Positions 23,334 to 32,675 are shown, counted from the first letter of the stretch. The stretch is DNA of 37,090 bases from Gammaproteobacteria bacterium (GCA_028817225.1 JAPPQC010000036.1:1-37090), one strand, 5' to 3'. Made by a program: numbers and translations. Notes: a model not told the origin generated them from the letters alone.

Positions 23334-24386
23334 TCAGGGGCAGGGGTTGGGAAGGTCTTCGTGAACCCGCTCGATGGCCTCGAGCACATCCACGGACAAT
23401 TCAAGGCGGGCGCTTTCGATGTTGCTTTTCAGTTGCTCCATCGTCGTCGCGCCGATGATGTTGCTGGTCAGAAACGAGCGCGTATTGACATAGGCCAGCG
23501 CCATTTGCGCCGGGTCCAGGCCGGCGCCGCGCGCAATCTCCACATAACGGCGGGTGGCCTCGATGCCGGCCTCGCCGGTGTAGCGGGTGAAGTATTCAAA
23601 CAGCGTCAGCCGCGCGTTCGCGGGTTTGGCGCCGTCCAGATACTTGCCGCTCAGCACGCCGAAGCCGAGCGGCGAATACGCCAGCAGCCCGCACTGTTCG
23701 CGGTGCGCGATTTCGGCGAGGCCGACCTCAAAGGTGCGGTTCAGCAGGCTGTAAGGATTCTGAATGCTGACAATGCGCGGCAGCGCGGGTTTCCCGCCGG
23801 ACTGTCCGGACAGTGCCAGATACGCCATCGCGCCCCACGGCGTCTCGTTGGAAATGCCGATGTGGCGCACCTTGCCCTGCGCGACAAGGTCGCCCAACGC
23901 TTCCAGTGTCTCGCTGATCGGCGTCGGCGGGTCGCCGGCGTCGTCCTCGTGCTGGTAGCCGAGTTTGCCGAAGAAGTTGGTCTTGCGCGCCGGCCAGTGC
24001 ACCTGGTAGAGGTCAATGCAGTCGGTGCCGAGGCGTTGCAGGCTGCCTTCCAGCGCCCGCTCAATGTGGTCGCGCGTCAGTTCCGGGCCGCCGCGCAGGT
24101 AACTCTGCATGTCCGGGCCGGACACCTTGCTCGCAAGGATCAGGTCGCCGCGGTTCTTGCGCCGTTTCAGCCAGTTGCCGGTGTGGGTCTCGGTCAGCCC
24201 CTGCGTTTCCTCTCTCGGCGGCACCGGGTACATCTCGGCGGTGTCAATGAAATTAACGCCCTGCTCAACCGCGAAATCCAGTTGCTCGTGCGCCTCGGCC
24301 TCGGTGTTCTGCTCGCCCCAGGTCATCGTGCCCAGGCAGATAACGCTGACATCAATGCCGGTGTTCCCGAGCGTCCGGTAGTTCAT
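23334..24386 (-). CDS. tas: NADP(H)-dependent aldo/keto reductase, Tas-like
   Basis: This is a TIM-barrel oxidoreductase of 350 residues, the length of E. coli Tas. Catalytic tetrad residues are visible: Asp and Tyr in FIDTAEMYPVPP, Lys in LASKVSG, His in YQVHWPAR; nucleotide-binding segments YSPLGFGVLSGKY and NIIGATTMEQLKSNI follow. The physiological substrate is unknown. It is first of a three-gene run with chorismatase and mutM. An imperfect duplicate of its ribosome-binding and start region lies 66 bases upstream. Confidence 0.92.
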   Translation of the reverse strand: MNYRTLGNTGIDVSVICLGTMTWGEQNTEAEAHEQLDFAVEQGVNFIDTAEMYPVPPREETQGLTETHTGNWLKRRKNRGDLILASKVSGPDMQSYLRGGPELTRDHIERALEGSLQRLGTDCIDLYQVHWPARKTNFFGKLGYQHEDDAGDPPTPISETLEALGDLVAQGKVRHIGISNETPWGAMAYLALSGQSGGKPALPRIVSIQNPYSLLNRTFEVGLAEIAHREQCGLLAYSPLGFGVLSGKYLDGAKPANARLTLFEYFTRYTGEAGIEATRRYVEIARGAGLDPAQMALAYVNTRSFLTSNIIGATTMEQLKSNIESARLELSVDVLEAIERVHEDLPNPCP

Positions 24387-24484
24387 CGCGGCCCTTCCCG
24401 GCGGCCCGCCGCGCCATTTGTTTTATGCAAGAGTTTCATCAAGACAGGTCATCACGCCCGCTTCCCCGGCGGCCCGCCGGCGCC
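24382..24484 (-). repeat. Duplicated translation-start region of tas
   Basis: On the minus strand GGCGGGCCGCCGGGAAG...GATGA at 24414-24382 (containing the tas ATG) is matched by GGCGGGCCGCCGGGGAAG...GATGA at 24484-24448, start codons 66 bases apart. The upstream ATG opens only MTCLDETLA and stops. Confidence 0.65.
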
Positions 24485-24497
24485 TGCGGCAATGGTG

Positions 24498-24503
24498 ATT
24501 ATA
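24498..24503 (-). promoter_or_regulatory. TATAAT -10 element upstream of tas
   Basis: A perfect TATAAT on the minus strand, about 112 bases before the tas start, stands in the divergent gap between tas and the SulP gene. No -35 at standard spacing was found. The rest of the roughly 200-base gap shows the duplicated tas start and no other gene. Confidence 0.3.
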
Positions 24504-24585
24504 CCGCAGCCCCGGCACGGCAATCGCCGTCCGTGCACTTCCGCGCCGGTTGTGTTATCATGGGCGTCAATCCAGCGGTGAGACC

Positions 24586-26442
24586 TTGCTTCCGAAAGAA
24601 CTCAAAAAGACGCTTTTTGGTTTTTACAGGAACATAACGCCTTTCACCACCTGGGTCGGCGAGTGGCGCGACGGCGCCGTCGTCAGGGCCGACATCCTCG
24701 CCGGCATCACCGTCGCCCTCGTCCTGATTCCCCAATCCATGGCCTATGCCCAGTTGGCGGGGCTGCCTCCGTACTACGGCCTGTATGCGTCGTTTCTGCC
24801 GGTCGCGATCGCCGCGCTGTTCGGTTCATCGCGCCAACTGGCGACCGGGCCGGTCGCGGTCGTCTCTTTGCTGACGGCGACGGCCATCGAGCCGCTGGCG
24901 GCGAGCGGCAGCGGCGGCTATTTCGCCTACGCGGTGCTGCTGGCGCTGATGGTCGGCCTTGTGCAGTTGACGCTCGGCTTCGTGCGCCTCGGCATGATGG
25001 TGGATTTTCTGTCGCACCCGGTCGTCGTCGGCTTCACCAACGCCGCCGCCATCATCATCGCCACCTCGCAACTCGGCAAGATCTTCGGCGTCAGCGTCGA
25101 GAGGAGCGAGCACCATTACGAGATGGTGTGGGAGGCGCTGGTGACGGGCGTCCAGCAGATGCACTGGCCGACTTTCGCCATCGCGGTGTTCTCGCTGGCG
25201 CTGATGGTGGCGCTGAAAAGGTATCTGCCGAAGGTGCCGAATGTGCTGGTGGGCGTCGCCGCGGCGACGCTGATTTCATGGCACTTCGGCTTCGAGGCGC
25301 GCGGCGGCGGCGTTGTCGGCGTCGTGCCGCAGGGTTTGCCGTCGTTCGAGATGCCGACCTTCAGCCTGGCCGCGGTGCAGCAACTGTCGGGGGTCGCCAT
25401 CGCAATCGCGCTGATTGGCTTCATGGAGGCCATCTCAATCGCCAAGGCGATGGCGGCGAGCACCCGCCAGCGCCTCGACGCCGACCAGGAACTGATCGGG
25501 CAGGGGCTGTCGAACATCGCCGCCAGCGTCTTCCAGGGCTACGCCGTGTCGGGTTCGTTCTCGCGCTCGGCGGTCAACTTCGAGGCGAAGGCGGTGACGG
25601 GCTTCTCGTCCATCATCACGGCGCTGCTGGTCGGGCTGACGCTGCTGTTCCTGACGCCGCTGTTCTACCACCTGCCGCAGCCGACGCTGGCGGCGGTCAT
25701 CATTCTCGCCGTCGCCGGCCTCGTCAAAATCAAGCCGTTCAGGAACATGTGGCGCGTGCAAAGGCACGACGCCGTCGTCGCGCTGATTACCTTCGCGGTG
25801 ACGCTGTTCTACGCGCCGCACCTTGAAAACGGCATCCTGACCGGCGTGCTGCTGTCGCTCGGGCTGTATGTGTACCGGACGATGCGCCCGAGCATCTCGA
25901 TTCTTGCGCGCCACCCCGACGGCACGCTGCGCGACGCCATCGTCCACATCCTGAAGGTGTGCCCGAAAATCGCGATTGTCCGCTTCGGCGGGCCGCTGTT
26001 CTTCGCCAACACCGGCTATTTCCAGGCGCAGATACTCGAGCGCGTCGCCAGCCACCCGGAATTGCGGTTCATCATCGTGGACGCCGTCTCGATGAACGAG
26101 ATTGACGCGACCGGCGAGGAGATGCTGCACCAACTGGCGCGCGACCTCGTCGGCCTGCACATTGAATTCCTGTTCACGCGCGTGCCGACGCCGGTGATGG
26201 ACACTTTCAAGCGCAGCGGCTTCGCCAGCCCCGAATGGGCCGACCACTTTTTCAGAAACCGCGACGACGCGCTTGAATACGCCTGGAGCGCGCTGCAAGA
26301 GCAGGGCGATTGCGAGTGCCCGGTCGAGGGCTGCGGCACCGGCAACTTCGCCGGCTGCCTGCTGCAAAAGAGCCGGCGCACGCCGAACACGCTGCTCGGC
26401 ATCATCGCCGGGCAGCCGAACCCGCCTCGTACAGCAGATTGA
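24586..26442 (+). CDS. SulP-family anion transporter with STAS domain
   Basis: This is an inner-membrane secondary transporter of the SulP/SLC26 family (sulfate, bicarbonate or other anions), about 618 residues. The membrane domain starts with the signature PQSMAYAQLAGLPPYYGLYASF, followed by about 12-14 helices with GSFSRSAVNFEA, and ends in a cytoplasmic STAS domain (from about residue 440; FGGPLFFANTGYF, VDAVSMNEIDATGEE). The extreme C-terminus has a Cys cluster (CECPVEGCGTGNFAGC). The start is uncertain: no ATG fits, and I prefer TTG 24586 after GGTGAG; TTG 24550 adds 12 residues. The 3' end overlaps convergent trmB by 41 bases. The substrate cannot be told. Confidence 0.9.
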   Translation: MLPKELKKTLFGFYRNITPFTTWVGEWRDGAVVRADILAGITVALVLIPQSMAYAQLAGLPPYYGLYASFLPVAIAALFGSSRQLATGPVAVVSLLTATAIEPLAASGSGGYFAYAVLLALMVGLVQLTLGFVRLGMMVDFLSHPVVVGFTNAAAIIIATSQLGKIFGVSVERSEHHYEMVWEALVTGVQQMHWPTFAIAVFSLALMVALKRYLPKVPNVLVGVAAATLISWHFGFEARGGGVVGVVPQGLPSFEMPTFSLAAVQQLSGVAIAIALIGFMEAISIAKAMAASTRQRLDADQELIGQGLSNIAASVFQGYAVSGSFSRSAVNFEAKAVTGFSSIITALLVGLTLLFLTPLFYHLPQPTLAAVIILAVAGLVKIKPFRNMWRVQRHDAVVALITFAVTLFYAPHLENGILTGVLLSLGLYVYRTMRPSISILARHPDGTLRDAIVHILKVCPKIAIVRFGGPLFFANTGYFQAQILERVASHPELRFIIVDAVSMNEIDATGEEMLHQLARDLVGLHIEFLFTRVPTPVMDTFKRSGFASPEWADHFFRNRDDALEYAWSALQEQGDCECPVEGCGTGNFAGCLLQKSRRTPNTLLGIIAGQPNPPRTAD

Positions 26443-27100
26443 ACACGGGCCGCCCCTGCGCGCGCGCGCGCCGCTCGAAGCGCGACAGCGGGCGCCACGG
26501 CGGGCGTTCGGTTGCCGCCGCCGTGAACAGGCCGGCGGCGGCGACGGCGTCGCGCATCGCCCGCGCGTAAGGCGCCCAGTCGGTCGCCAGGTGCAGGCGC
26601 CCGCCGTCGCGCAGCGTCCGCGCCAGCGCGCCGATGAACGCGGGCTGCACCAGCCGGCGTTTGTGGTGGCGTCTTTTCGGCCACGGGTCGGGAAACAGTA
26701 TCATCACCCGGTCCAGGCCGGCGCCCGCCAGATGACGGCTCACCACCGTCGCCGCGTCGCCGCGAATGATGCGCAGGTTCGACAGTTCGGCGGCGGCGGC
26801 CTTTTGCAGCAGCGCGCCGATGCCGGGGCGCCAGACTTCAAGGCCGAGAAAGTCGCTGCCGGGGTCTTCGGCGGCCATCGCCGCCAGCACTTCGCCGTTG
26901 CCGAAACCGATTTCCATGACGACGGCGGCGTCGCGCCCGAAGACGCCGGCGAGGTCGAGCGCGCCCGGCGGCAACTCAACGCCGAAGCGCGGCCAGTGTT
27001 TTTCCAGCGCGCCGCGCTGCGCCGGCGTCAGGCGCCCCTCGCGCAGCACATAACTTCTGACCGGGCGCCGCGCGGGCGCTTCGGCGCTGCCGCGGTTCAT
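26402..27100 (-). CDS. trmB: tRNA (guanine46-N7)-methyltransferase TrmB
   Basis: TrmB makes m7G46 in the tRNA variable loop. I start at ATG 27100 (232 residues), ten bases after thiG; longer frames overlap thiG and add a basic non-homologous stretch. Motifs include EIGFGNGEVL (SAM), LGLEVWRPGIG, the catalytic FPDPWPKRRHHKRRL, and the closing SRFERRARAQGRPVFNLLYE. It is the last gene of the long minus-strand run that starts at rpe, and it ends tail-to-tail inside the SulP gene. Confidence 0.95.
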   Translation of the reverse strand: MNRGSAEAPARRPVRSYVLREGRLTPAQRGALEKHWPRFGVELPPGALDLAGVFGRDAAVVMEIGFGNGEVLAAMAAEDPGSDFLGLEVWRPGIGALLQKAAAAELSNLRIIRGDAATVVSRHLAGAGLDRVMILFPDPWPKRRHHKRRLVQPAFIGALARTLRDGGRLHLATDWAPYARAMRDAVAAAGLFTAAATERPPWRPLSRFERRARAQGRPVFNLLYEAGSAARR

Positions 27101-27110
27101 CGCCGGGCGG

Positions 27111-27926
27111 TCAGAAAAACAGGCGCTCGCCGGGCGACGACGCCGCCGCGAAACGCCGCCGCGGCATGCGCCCGGCAAGCCACGCGCGGCGCCCGGCCTC
27201 GACCGCCTGTTTCATCGCGGTCGCCATCAGCGGCGGGTCGCCGGCCTCGGCGATGGCGGTGTTCATCAGCACGCCGTCGCAGCCGAGTTCCATCGCAATC
27301 GCCGCGTCCGACGCGGTGCCGACGCCGGCGTCCACGATGATCGGCACCGATGCGTTCTCGACGATGGTCGCGATGTTGAGGGGGTTGCGGATGCCCAGCC
27401 CGGAGCCGATGGGCGCCGCCAGCGGCATCACCGCGACGCAGCCGGTGTCTTCAAAGGCGCGCGCGGCAATGGGGTCGTCGTTGGTGTACACCATCACATC
27501 GAAGTTGTCGGCGACCAGCGTGGCGGCGGCTTTCAGCGTTTCGCGCACATCGGGGAGCAGCGTTTTCCCGTCGCCCAGCACTTCCAGTTTGACCAGCCGC
27601 GCGCCGTCCAGCAGTTCGCGCGCGAGGCGGCAGGTGCGCACGGCGTCGTCGGCGCTGTAACAGCCGGCGGTGTTCGGCAGGATGGTGTAGCGCGGCGGCG
27701 GCAGGATGTCGAGCAGGTTCGGTTCGCCCTTGTTTTGGCCGGCTTTCTGACCGATATTCGTGCGCCGGATGGCGACGGTCACGATTTCGCAGCCGGAGTT
27801 TTCAACCGCCTCGCGCGTCTGCTCCAGGTCGCGGTACTTGCCGGTGCCGAGCAGCAGGCGCGATTGCCAGGTCCTGCCGGCGAAGGCCAGCGGCTGGTCG
27901 CGGTTGTCGGTGGGTTTCGCCGTCAT
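27111..27926 (-). CDS. thiG: Thiazole synthase ThiG
   Basis: ThiG forms the thiazole phosphate of thiamine from deoxyxylulose phosphate, dehydroglycine/iminoglycine and the ThiS thiocarboxylate. The 271-residue TIM barrel has the Schiff-base Lys in LVKLEVLGD and phosphate-binding stretches PIGSGLGI and [12 protein letters not shown], plus VAIRRTNI at the front. It lies directly behind thiS. No TPP riboswitch was found upstream. Confidence 0.96.
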   Translation of the reverse strand: MTAKPTDNRDQPLAFAGRTWQSRLLLGTGKYRDLEQTREAVENSGCEIVTVAIRRTNIGQKAGQNKGEPNLLDILPPPRYTILPNTAGCYSADDAVRTCRLARELLDGARLVKLEVLGDGKTLLPDVRETLKAAATLVADNFDVMVYTNDDPIAARAFEDTGCVAVMPLAAPIGSGLGIRNPLNIATIVENASVPIIVDAGVGTASDAAIAMELGCDGVLMNTAIAEAGDPPLMATAMKQAVEAGRRAWLAGRMPRRRFAAASSPGERLFF

Positions 27927-27932
27927 TCGCGG

Positions 27933-28139
27933 TCAGCCGCCGCCGATGGCTTCGATAATCTCGACCCGGTCGCCCGCCGACAGCCGGAACGCGGCGTGTT
28001 CGGCGCGCGGAACCACGCCGCCGTTGACCTCGACCGCAATCTTGCGCCCCGCCGCCAGCGTCTCGACCAGCGCGCCGAGCGTGGCGCCGTCCGGCAGCGT
28101 GCGCGCCGTGCCGTTGACCCGGATTTCGATGCTCCCCAT
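27933..28139 (-). CDS. thiS: Sulfur carrier protein ThiS
   Basis: This is a ubiquitin-fold sulfur carrier of 68 residues. The C-terminus EAIGGG provides the terminal Gly-Gly that is adenylated and thiocarboxylated. Its length and the order thiS-thiG are standard. It starts 7 bases after bioA ends. Confidence 0.93.
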   Translation of the reverse strand: MGSIEIRVNGTARTLPDGATLGALVETLAAGRKIAVEVNGGVVPRAEHAAFRLSAGDRVEIIEAIGGG

Positions 28140-28146
28140 GCGTTGA

Positions 28147-29439
28147 TTATAGCCCGCCCTGCGGCGCGGCCACGGCGCGGCGGACGGCTTCGGTCAGTTG
28201 CGACAGTTCGCCGTCGCCGATGATGTAGGGCGGCATCAGGTAGATCAGGTTTCGGAACGGGCGTATCCACACGCCCTGTTCAATGAAGGCGCGGCACAGC
28301 GCGGCGACATTCACCTCTTGTTCCAGTTCAACGACGCCGATGGCGCCCTTGACGCGCACATCGCGCACGCCCGTTGACGCGCGGCACGGCGCCAGTTCGT
28401 CGCCGAGGCGGCTTTCAATGCGCGCAACGCGCGCGCGCCAGTCGCCGCGCGCGAGCAGGTCGAGGCTGGCGCAGGCGACCGCGCAGGCCAGCGGGTTGGC
28501 CATGTAGGTCGGGCCGTGCATCAGCACGCCCGGCTCGCCGCCGTCGAGCGCGTCGCTGATTTCACCGCAAGTAATCGTCGCCGCGAGGCTCAGGTAGCCG
28601 CCGGTCAGGGCCTTGCCGATGCAAAGGATGTCGGGCGCCGCGCCCGCGTGTTCAAGCGCGAACAGGCGCCCGGTTCTGCCGAAGCCGGTCGCGATTTCGT
28701 CGAAGATCAGCAGCACGCCGTGGCGCTCGCACAGTTCGCGCGCGTGGCGCAGGTAACCGGCGCCGTAGATGCGCATGCCGCCGGCGCCCTGGACGACGGG
28801 CTCGAGTATCAGCGCGGCGGTCTCGTGCGCGTGCGCGCCGAGCGCGCGTTCCAGTTCGGTCACCGCCTCCATGTCGCAGTCGCCGCCGCAGCGCGGTGCG
28901 CGCACGAAGAGTTGTTCGGGCAGCGTGCCGCGAAACAGATGGTGCATGCCGCCGTCCGGATCGCACACCGACATCGCCGCGAAGGTGTCGCCGTGGTAGC
29001 CGTGGCGCAGCGCCAGCAGCCGCGTCTTGCCCGGTTTGCCTTTCGCGCGCCAGTATTGCAGCGCCATCTTGACGGCGACCTCGACCGACACCGAGCCGGA
29101 ATCGCAGAAGAAAATCCGGTCGAGGCCGTCCGGCAGCAGCGCGCACAGCCGCCGCCCCAGTTCGACGGCGGCAGGGTGCGTCAGGCCGCCGAACATGATA
29201 TGCGCCATTTGCGCGAGTTGGCGTTCCAGCGCCTCGTTCAGCGCCGGGTGGTTGTAGCCGTGTATCGCCGCCCACCACGACGACATGCCGTCCACCAGTT
29301 GCCTGCCGTCGGCCAGTTCCAGGTGCACGCCGCGCGCCGCGACCACCGGCGCCGCGCCGCCGCCGCCGCGCATCGCGCTGTACGGATGCCACAGGTGGTC
29401 GCGGTCGAAAGCCGCCATCGCGTCATCGAAGGTGGTCAT
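28147..29439 (-). CDS. bioA: Adenosylmethionine-8-amino-7-oxononanoate aminotransferase BioA
   Basis: BioA converts KAPA to DAPA in biotin synthesis with S-adenosylmethionine as amino donor, using PLP. The 430 residues carry LWHPYSAM at the N-terminus (substrate site), MSSWWAAIHGYNHP, CDSGSVSVEVAVKMA, HGYHGDT, FDEIATGFGRTG and the PLP Lys in CIGKALTGGY. No other bio gene is in the window; the gene sits between a VOC protein and thiSG. Confidence 0.96.
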   Translation of the reverse strand: MTTFDDAMAAFDRDHLWHPYSAMRGGGGAAPVVAARGVHLELADGRQLVDGMSSWWAAIHGYNHPALNEALERQLAQMAHIMFGGLTHPAAVELGRRLCALLPDGLDRIFFCDSGSVSVEVAVKMALQYWRAKGKPGKTRLLALRHGYHGDTFAAMSVCDPDGGMHHLFRGTLPEQLFVRAPRCGGDCDMEAVTELERALGAHAHETAALILEPVVQGAGGMRIYGAGYLRHARELCERHGVLLIFDEIATGFGRTGRLFALEHAGAAPDILCIGKALTGGYLSLAATITCGEISDALDGGEPGVLMHGPTYMANPLACAVACASLDLLARGDWRARVARIESRLGDELAPCRASTGVRDVRVKGAIGVVELEQEVNVAALCRAFIEQGVWIRPFRNLIYLMPPYIIGDGELSQLTEAVRRAVAAPQGGL

Positions 29440-29459
29440 CGCGGGGGGGCGCGGGAATG

Positions 29460-29843
29460 TCAGGCGCCGGCAATCGGCGGGTGGTAGATCAACTGCACGC
29501 GGTTGCCCGCCGGGTCGCGGCAGTAGAAACTGCGCGCGCCGTCGCGGTGCGTTTTCGGCGGCGCCTCGATGGCGACGCCGTGTGCGGACAGAAAGCGGTG
29601 CCAGGCGTCCACATCGTCGGCGCGGCGCAGCAGGATGCCGATGTGGTCGAGCGCGCCGCCGGCGCGCGCGTCGGGCGCCCGGTGCAGCGCGAGGTTGTCG
29701 GCGCCGGAAGTCAGGTAGAGGTTGTCGTCATCGGGGCGCCATTCGGTCTCGTAGCCGAGCAGCGCATAGAAACGCGCGCACCCCTCCAGGTCGCTGACGG
29801 CCAGCGCGACATGGCGCAGGCCGGCGGTTGCGGGCGGCTTCAC
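29460..29843 (-). CDS. VOC/glyoxalase-fold protein
   Basis: This 127-residue single-domain vicinal-oxygen-chelate protein has two beta-alpha-beta-beta-beta modules: LRHVALAVSDLEGCARFY with metal-type His11, then LDHIGILLRRADDVDAW and YCRDPAGNRVQLIYHPP. Members include glyoxalases, fosfomycin-resistance proteins and dioxygenases; the function here is not evident. It overlaps the osmC-like gene by four bases. Confidence 0.88.
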   Translation of the reverse strand: MKPPATAGLRHVALAVSDLEGCARFYALLGYETEWRPDDDNLYLTSGADNLALHRAPDARAGGALDHIGILLRRADDVDAWHRFLSAHGVAIEAPPKTHRDGARSFYCRDPAGNRVQLIYHPPIAGA

Positions 29844-30256
29844 AATTCGACGATCTCGTAGTCGTATTTGATGTCGGCGGTTTTTTCGAGCATCTTCGAC
29901 ACCGACGAGTGTTTTTCGGCGGAAGCGCGCACCGCCTTTCGCACCTCGTCGTCGCTGATGGCGTGGCCGCTGACGGTGAAGTGGCCGCGGATGCGCGTGA
30001 ACACGGCGGGTTCGGTGTCGGCGCGCTCGGCCTCAAGGCGTATCTCGACATCGCGCACATCCTGGCCCGCGGCTTTCAGCATTTTTACGATGTCAAAACT
30101 GCTGCAACCGCCGAGGCCCATCAGCACCATCTCCATCGGGCGCGGCGCCAGGTTGCGGCCTCCGGCCTCCGGCGCGCCGTCCATTGAAACGCAGTGCCCG
30201 GAGCCGGATTCGCCGACAAACGACATGTAGCCGGTCCATTTCACTTTCGCCTTCAT
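29840..30256 (-). CDS. OsmC/Ohr-family protein, second redox Cys replaced
   Basis: The protein has 138 residues with the OsmC fold. The first conserved Cys is in GLGGCSSFDIV (Cys51). The second, normally in a K-Y-C-S-V type motif, reads KHSSVSKML, with Ser117 at the Cys position. OsmC and Ohr proteins reduce organic hydroperoxides through this Cys pair, so a two-Cys peroxidase cycle should not work here unless another thiol helps. Its start overlaps the trpC stop by four bases. Confidence 0.85.
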   Translation of the reverse strand: MKAKVKWTGYMSFVGESGSGHCVSMDGAPEAGGRNLAPRPMEMVLMGLGGCSSFDIVKMLKAAGQDVRDVEIRLEAERADTEPAVFTRIRGHFTVSGHAISDDEVRKAVRASAEKHSSVSKMLEKTADIKYDYEIVEL

Positions 30257-31053
30257 GCAAGCAGTTCCCTCAGTTTATCGCCCGGGTTTTCCGCCGTCAT
30301 CAGCGCCTCGCCAATCAGGCAGGCGTAAACCGGGCCGTCGCGCAGGCGCCGGATGTCGGCGCACGAATGAATGCCGCTTTCGCTGACGACGATTTTATCA
30401 CCGGGGACTTGCGCCGCAAGGCGCAGGCTGGTCTCAAGCGAGACCTCGAATGTGTTCAGGTCGCGGTTGTTGACGCCGATCAGTTCCGGGCCGTCGCCGG
30501 GTTTCAGCACGCGGGCGAGTTCGGCCTCGTCGTGCACTTCGGCCAGCACATCCATGCCGAGGCCGCGCGCCGTCTCGAACAGGTCGCGCAGCAGGCCGTC
30601 GTCCGGCAGCGCCGCGGCAATCAGCAGCACGGCGTCGGCGCCGACCGCCTTGCTCTCGTGCAGTTGGTACGGGTCAATGATGAAGTCCTTTCGCAGCGCC
30701 GGCAGCGGGCAGTGGCGGCGCACCAGGTCGAGGATGGCGCCGGAGCCTTTGAAGAAACGGTTGTCGGTCAGCACCGACAGGCAGGCGGCGCCGGCGGCCA
30801 TGTAGTCGCGCGCGATGGCGAGCGGCTCGAACGGCTCGCGCAGCACGCCCTTGCTGGGCGATGCGCGCTTGATTTCGGCGATGACGGCGGTTTGGCGGGC
30901 CGACACGAGGCCGCGCAGTTTCTGCGCGAAGCCGCGCGCGGCGGACTGCTCTTTGGCAAAGTCCTGCAAGTCCGCGACGCTGTACCGGTCTTTGCGCTGT
31001 TGTATCTCGTCTCGTTTGTGCGCGAGAATCTGGCCGAGTATTGTTTCAGCCAT
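30253..31053 (-). CDS. trpC: Indole-3-glycerol-phosphate synthase TrpC
   Basis: TrpC closes the indole ring from CdRP in tryptophan synthesis. This is a single-function TIM barrel of 266 residues (no fused TrpF). Key parts: VIAEIKRASPSKG with catalytic Lys, LRKDFIIDPYQLHES, LIGVNNRDLNTFEV, VSESGI and LIGEALM. It overlaps trpD by eight bases. Confidence 0.97.
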   Translation of the reverse strand: MAETILGQILAHKRDEIQQRKDRYSVADLQDFAKEQSAARGFAQKLRGLVSARQTAVIAEIKRASPSKGVLREPFEPLAIARDYMAAGAACLSVLTDNRFFKGSGAILDLVRRHCPLPALRKDFIIDPYQLHESKAVGADAVLLIAAALPDDGLLRDLFETARGLGMDVLAEVHDEAELARVLKPGDGPELIGVNNRDLNTFEVSLETSLRLAAQVPGDKIVVSESGIHSCADIRRLRDGPVYACLIGEALMTAENPGDKLRELLA

Positions 31054-32089
31054 CGGTTGGCCGCGCCAGTCGGTTGCTGGCCTTAACCAGCGCGTCGAGT
31101 TTGGCCGCCGCGCGCCCGTCGCGCAGCGCGCGCCGCGCCATGTCGGCGCCCTCGCGCAGGCCGCCGGCGAGGCCCGCGATGTAAAGCGCGGCGCCGGCGT
31201 TGACGGCGACGGCGTCGGCGGCGGCGCCCGGCTCGCCGGCCAGCACCGCGCGCAGCATTCTCAGGCTGTCTTCGGGCGACGAGACGCGCAGCGCACCGGC
31301 GGGCGCGCTGTCGCAGTTGAAGTCGGCGGGCGTCAGCGTGCGCCGCCCGCCGCCGTTTTCGGTTTGCTCAAACACCTGCGTCGGCGCCGCCGTGCTGATT
31401 TCATCGAGGCCGTCTTCGGAGTGCACCGTCATCACGCGCCGCACGCCGGTGGTGGCGGCGGTCTCCGCCATCGGCTCAAGCCAGCGGGCGTCGAACACGC
31501 CGATGACGCGGCACGGCGCGGCGGCGGGGTTCAGCAGCGGCCCCAGCAGGTTGAACAGGGTGCGCGTGCCGATGGCCTTGCGTACCGGCGCGACCTGTTT
31601 CATCGCCGGGTGAAAGCACGGCGCGAACAGAAAGCCGATGCCGGTTTGGCGGATGCATTCGGCGGCCTGTTCGGCGCCGAGTTCAAGGCGGACGCCGGCG
31701 GCCTCCAGCACATCGGCGCTGCCGCTTTGGCTTGATACCGAGCGGTTGCCGTGCTTGGCGACGGTCGCGCCGGCGCCCGCCGCCGCCAGCGCCGCGCCGG
31801 TGGAGATGTTGAAAGTGCCGGCGCCGTCGCCGCCGGTGCCGCAGGTGTCCACCAGGTTGTCGGCGGCGACGGAAACGGGCACCGCGAACTGCATCAGCGT
31901 GCGCGCCGCCGCGGCGATTTCGGTCACGGTCTCGCCCTTGTCGCGCAGCGCGACAAGAAAGGCGCGCGCCTGTTCGGCGCCGGCGGCGCCCGTCATCATC
32001 TCGCGCATCGCGCCGGCCATCGTCTGCTCGTCCAGGTTGTCGCCGCGCGCGAGTCTGGCGATGGCGGCGTCCATCAATGATTCAGGCAT
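31046..32089 (-). CDS. trpD: Anthranilate phosphoribosyltransferase TrpD
   Basis: TrpD couples anthranilate to PRPP. It has 347 residues with the PRPP site [17 protein letters not shown] and [19 protein letters not shown], and the anthranilate-binding NLLGPLLNP. It overlaps trpG by eight bases at its start and trpC by eight at its end. Confidence 0.97.
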   Translation of the reverse strand: MPESLMDAAIARLARGDNLDEQTMAGAMREMMTGAAGAEQARAFLVALRDKGETVTEIAAAARTLMQFAVPVSVAADNLVDTCGTGGDGAGTFNISTGAALAAAGAGATVAKHGNRSVSSQSGSADVLEAAGVRLELGAEQAAECIRQTGIGFLFAPCFHPAMKQVAPVRKAIGTRTLFNLLGPLLNPAAAPCRVIGVFDARWLEPMAETAATTGVRRVMTVHSEDGLDEISTAAPTQVFEQTENGGGRRTLTPADFNCDSAPAGALRVSSPEDSLRMLRAVLAGEPGAAADAVAVNAGAALYIAGLAGGLREGADMARRALRDGRAAAKLDALVKASNRLARPTDG

Positions 32090-32675
32090 CTTCGAGAAAG
32101 TTTCTCAGCAGTTGGTGGCCGTGCTGCGTGAGGATGGATTCCGGGTGAAACTGCACGCCGGCGACGCGGTGCTGCTTGTGGCGCACGCCCATGATTTCGC
32201 CGTCGCCGTTGTCGTCGTCGCCGCCGTCGTGCTGCGTCCACGCGGTGACTTCGAGGCAGTCCGGCAGCGTGTCTTTTTCAATGACGAGCGAGTGGTAGCG
32301 CGTCGCCTCGAACGGGCTGGCGAGCGATGTGAACACGCCGTCGCCGCGGTGGTGGATCATCGAGGTTTTGCCGTGCATGATTTGCCGCGCGCGGACGATG
32401 CGCCCGCCGAACGCCTGGCCGATGGCCTGGTGGCCGAGGCACACGCCGAGTATCGGCACGCTGCCGGCGAAGGCGCGCACCGCCTCAAGCGAGACGCCGG
32501 CCTCGTCGGGCGTGCACGGCCCCGGCGAGATGACGATGCGTTCGGGGCGCATGTCGCGGAGGCCGGCGGCGCCGGCCTCGTCGTTGCGCACGACCCTGAC
32601 CTCGGCCCCCAGTTCGCCCAGGTATTGCACCAGGTTCCAGGTGAACGAATCGTAGTTGTCTATCATCAATATCAT
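32082..32675 (-). CDS. trpG: Anthranilate synthase glutamine amidotransferase TrpG
   Basis: TrpG supplies ammonia from glutamine to TrpE; in many bacteria the same chain serves PabB. The 197 residues carry the class I amidotransferase triad: Cys in LGVCLGHQ, His and Glu in GVQFHPESI, and [11 protein letters not shown]. It lies 27 bases after trpE. Confidence 0.96.
   Translation of the reverse strand: MILMIDNYDSFTWNLVQYLGELGAEVRVVRNDEAGAAGLRDMRPERIVISPGPCTPDEAGVSLEAVRAFAGSVPILGVCLGHQAIGQAFGGRIVRARQIMHGKTSMIHHRGDGVFTSLASPFEATRYHSLVIEKDTLPDCLEVTAWTQHDGGDDDNGDGEIMGVRHKQHRVAGVQFHPESILTQHGHQLLRNFLEDA

Noticed and set aside
28140..28146. TPP riboswitch before thiS-thiG
   Set aside because: Only seven bases separate bioA and thiS, and no riboswitch-like fold can fit.
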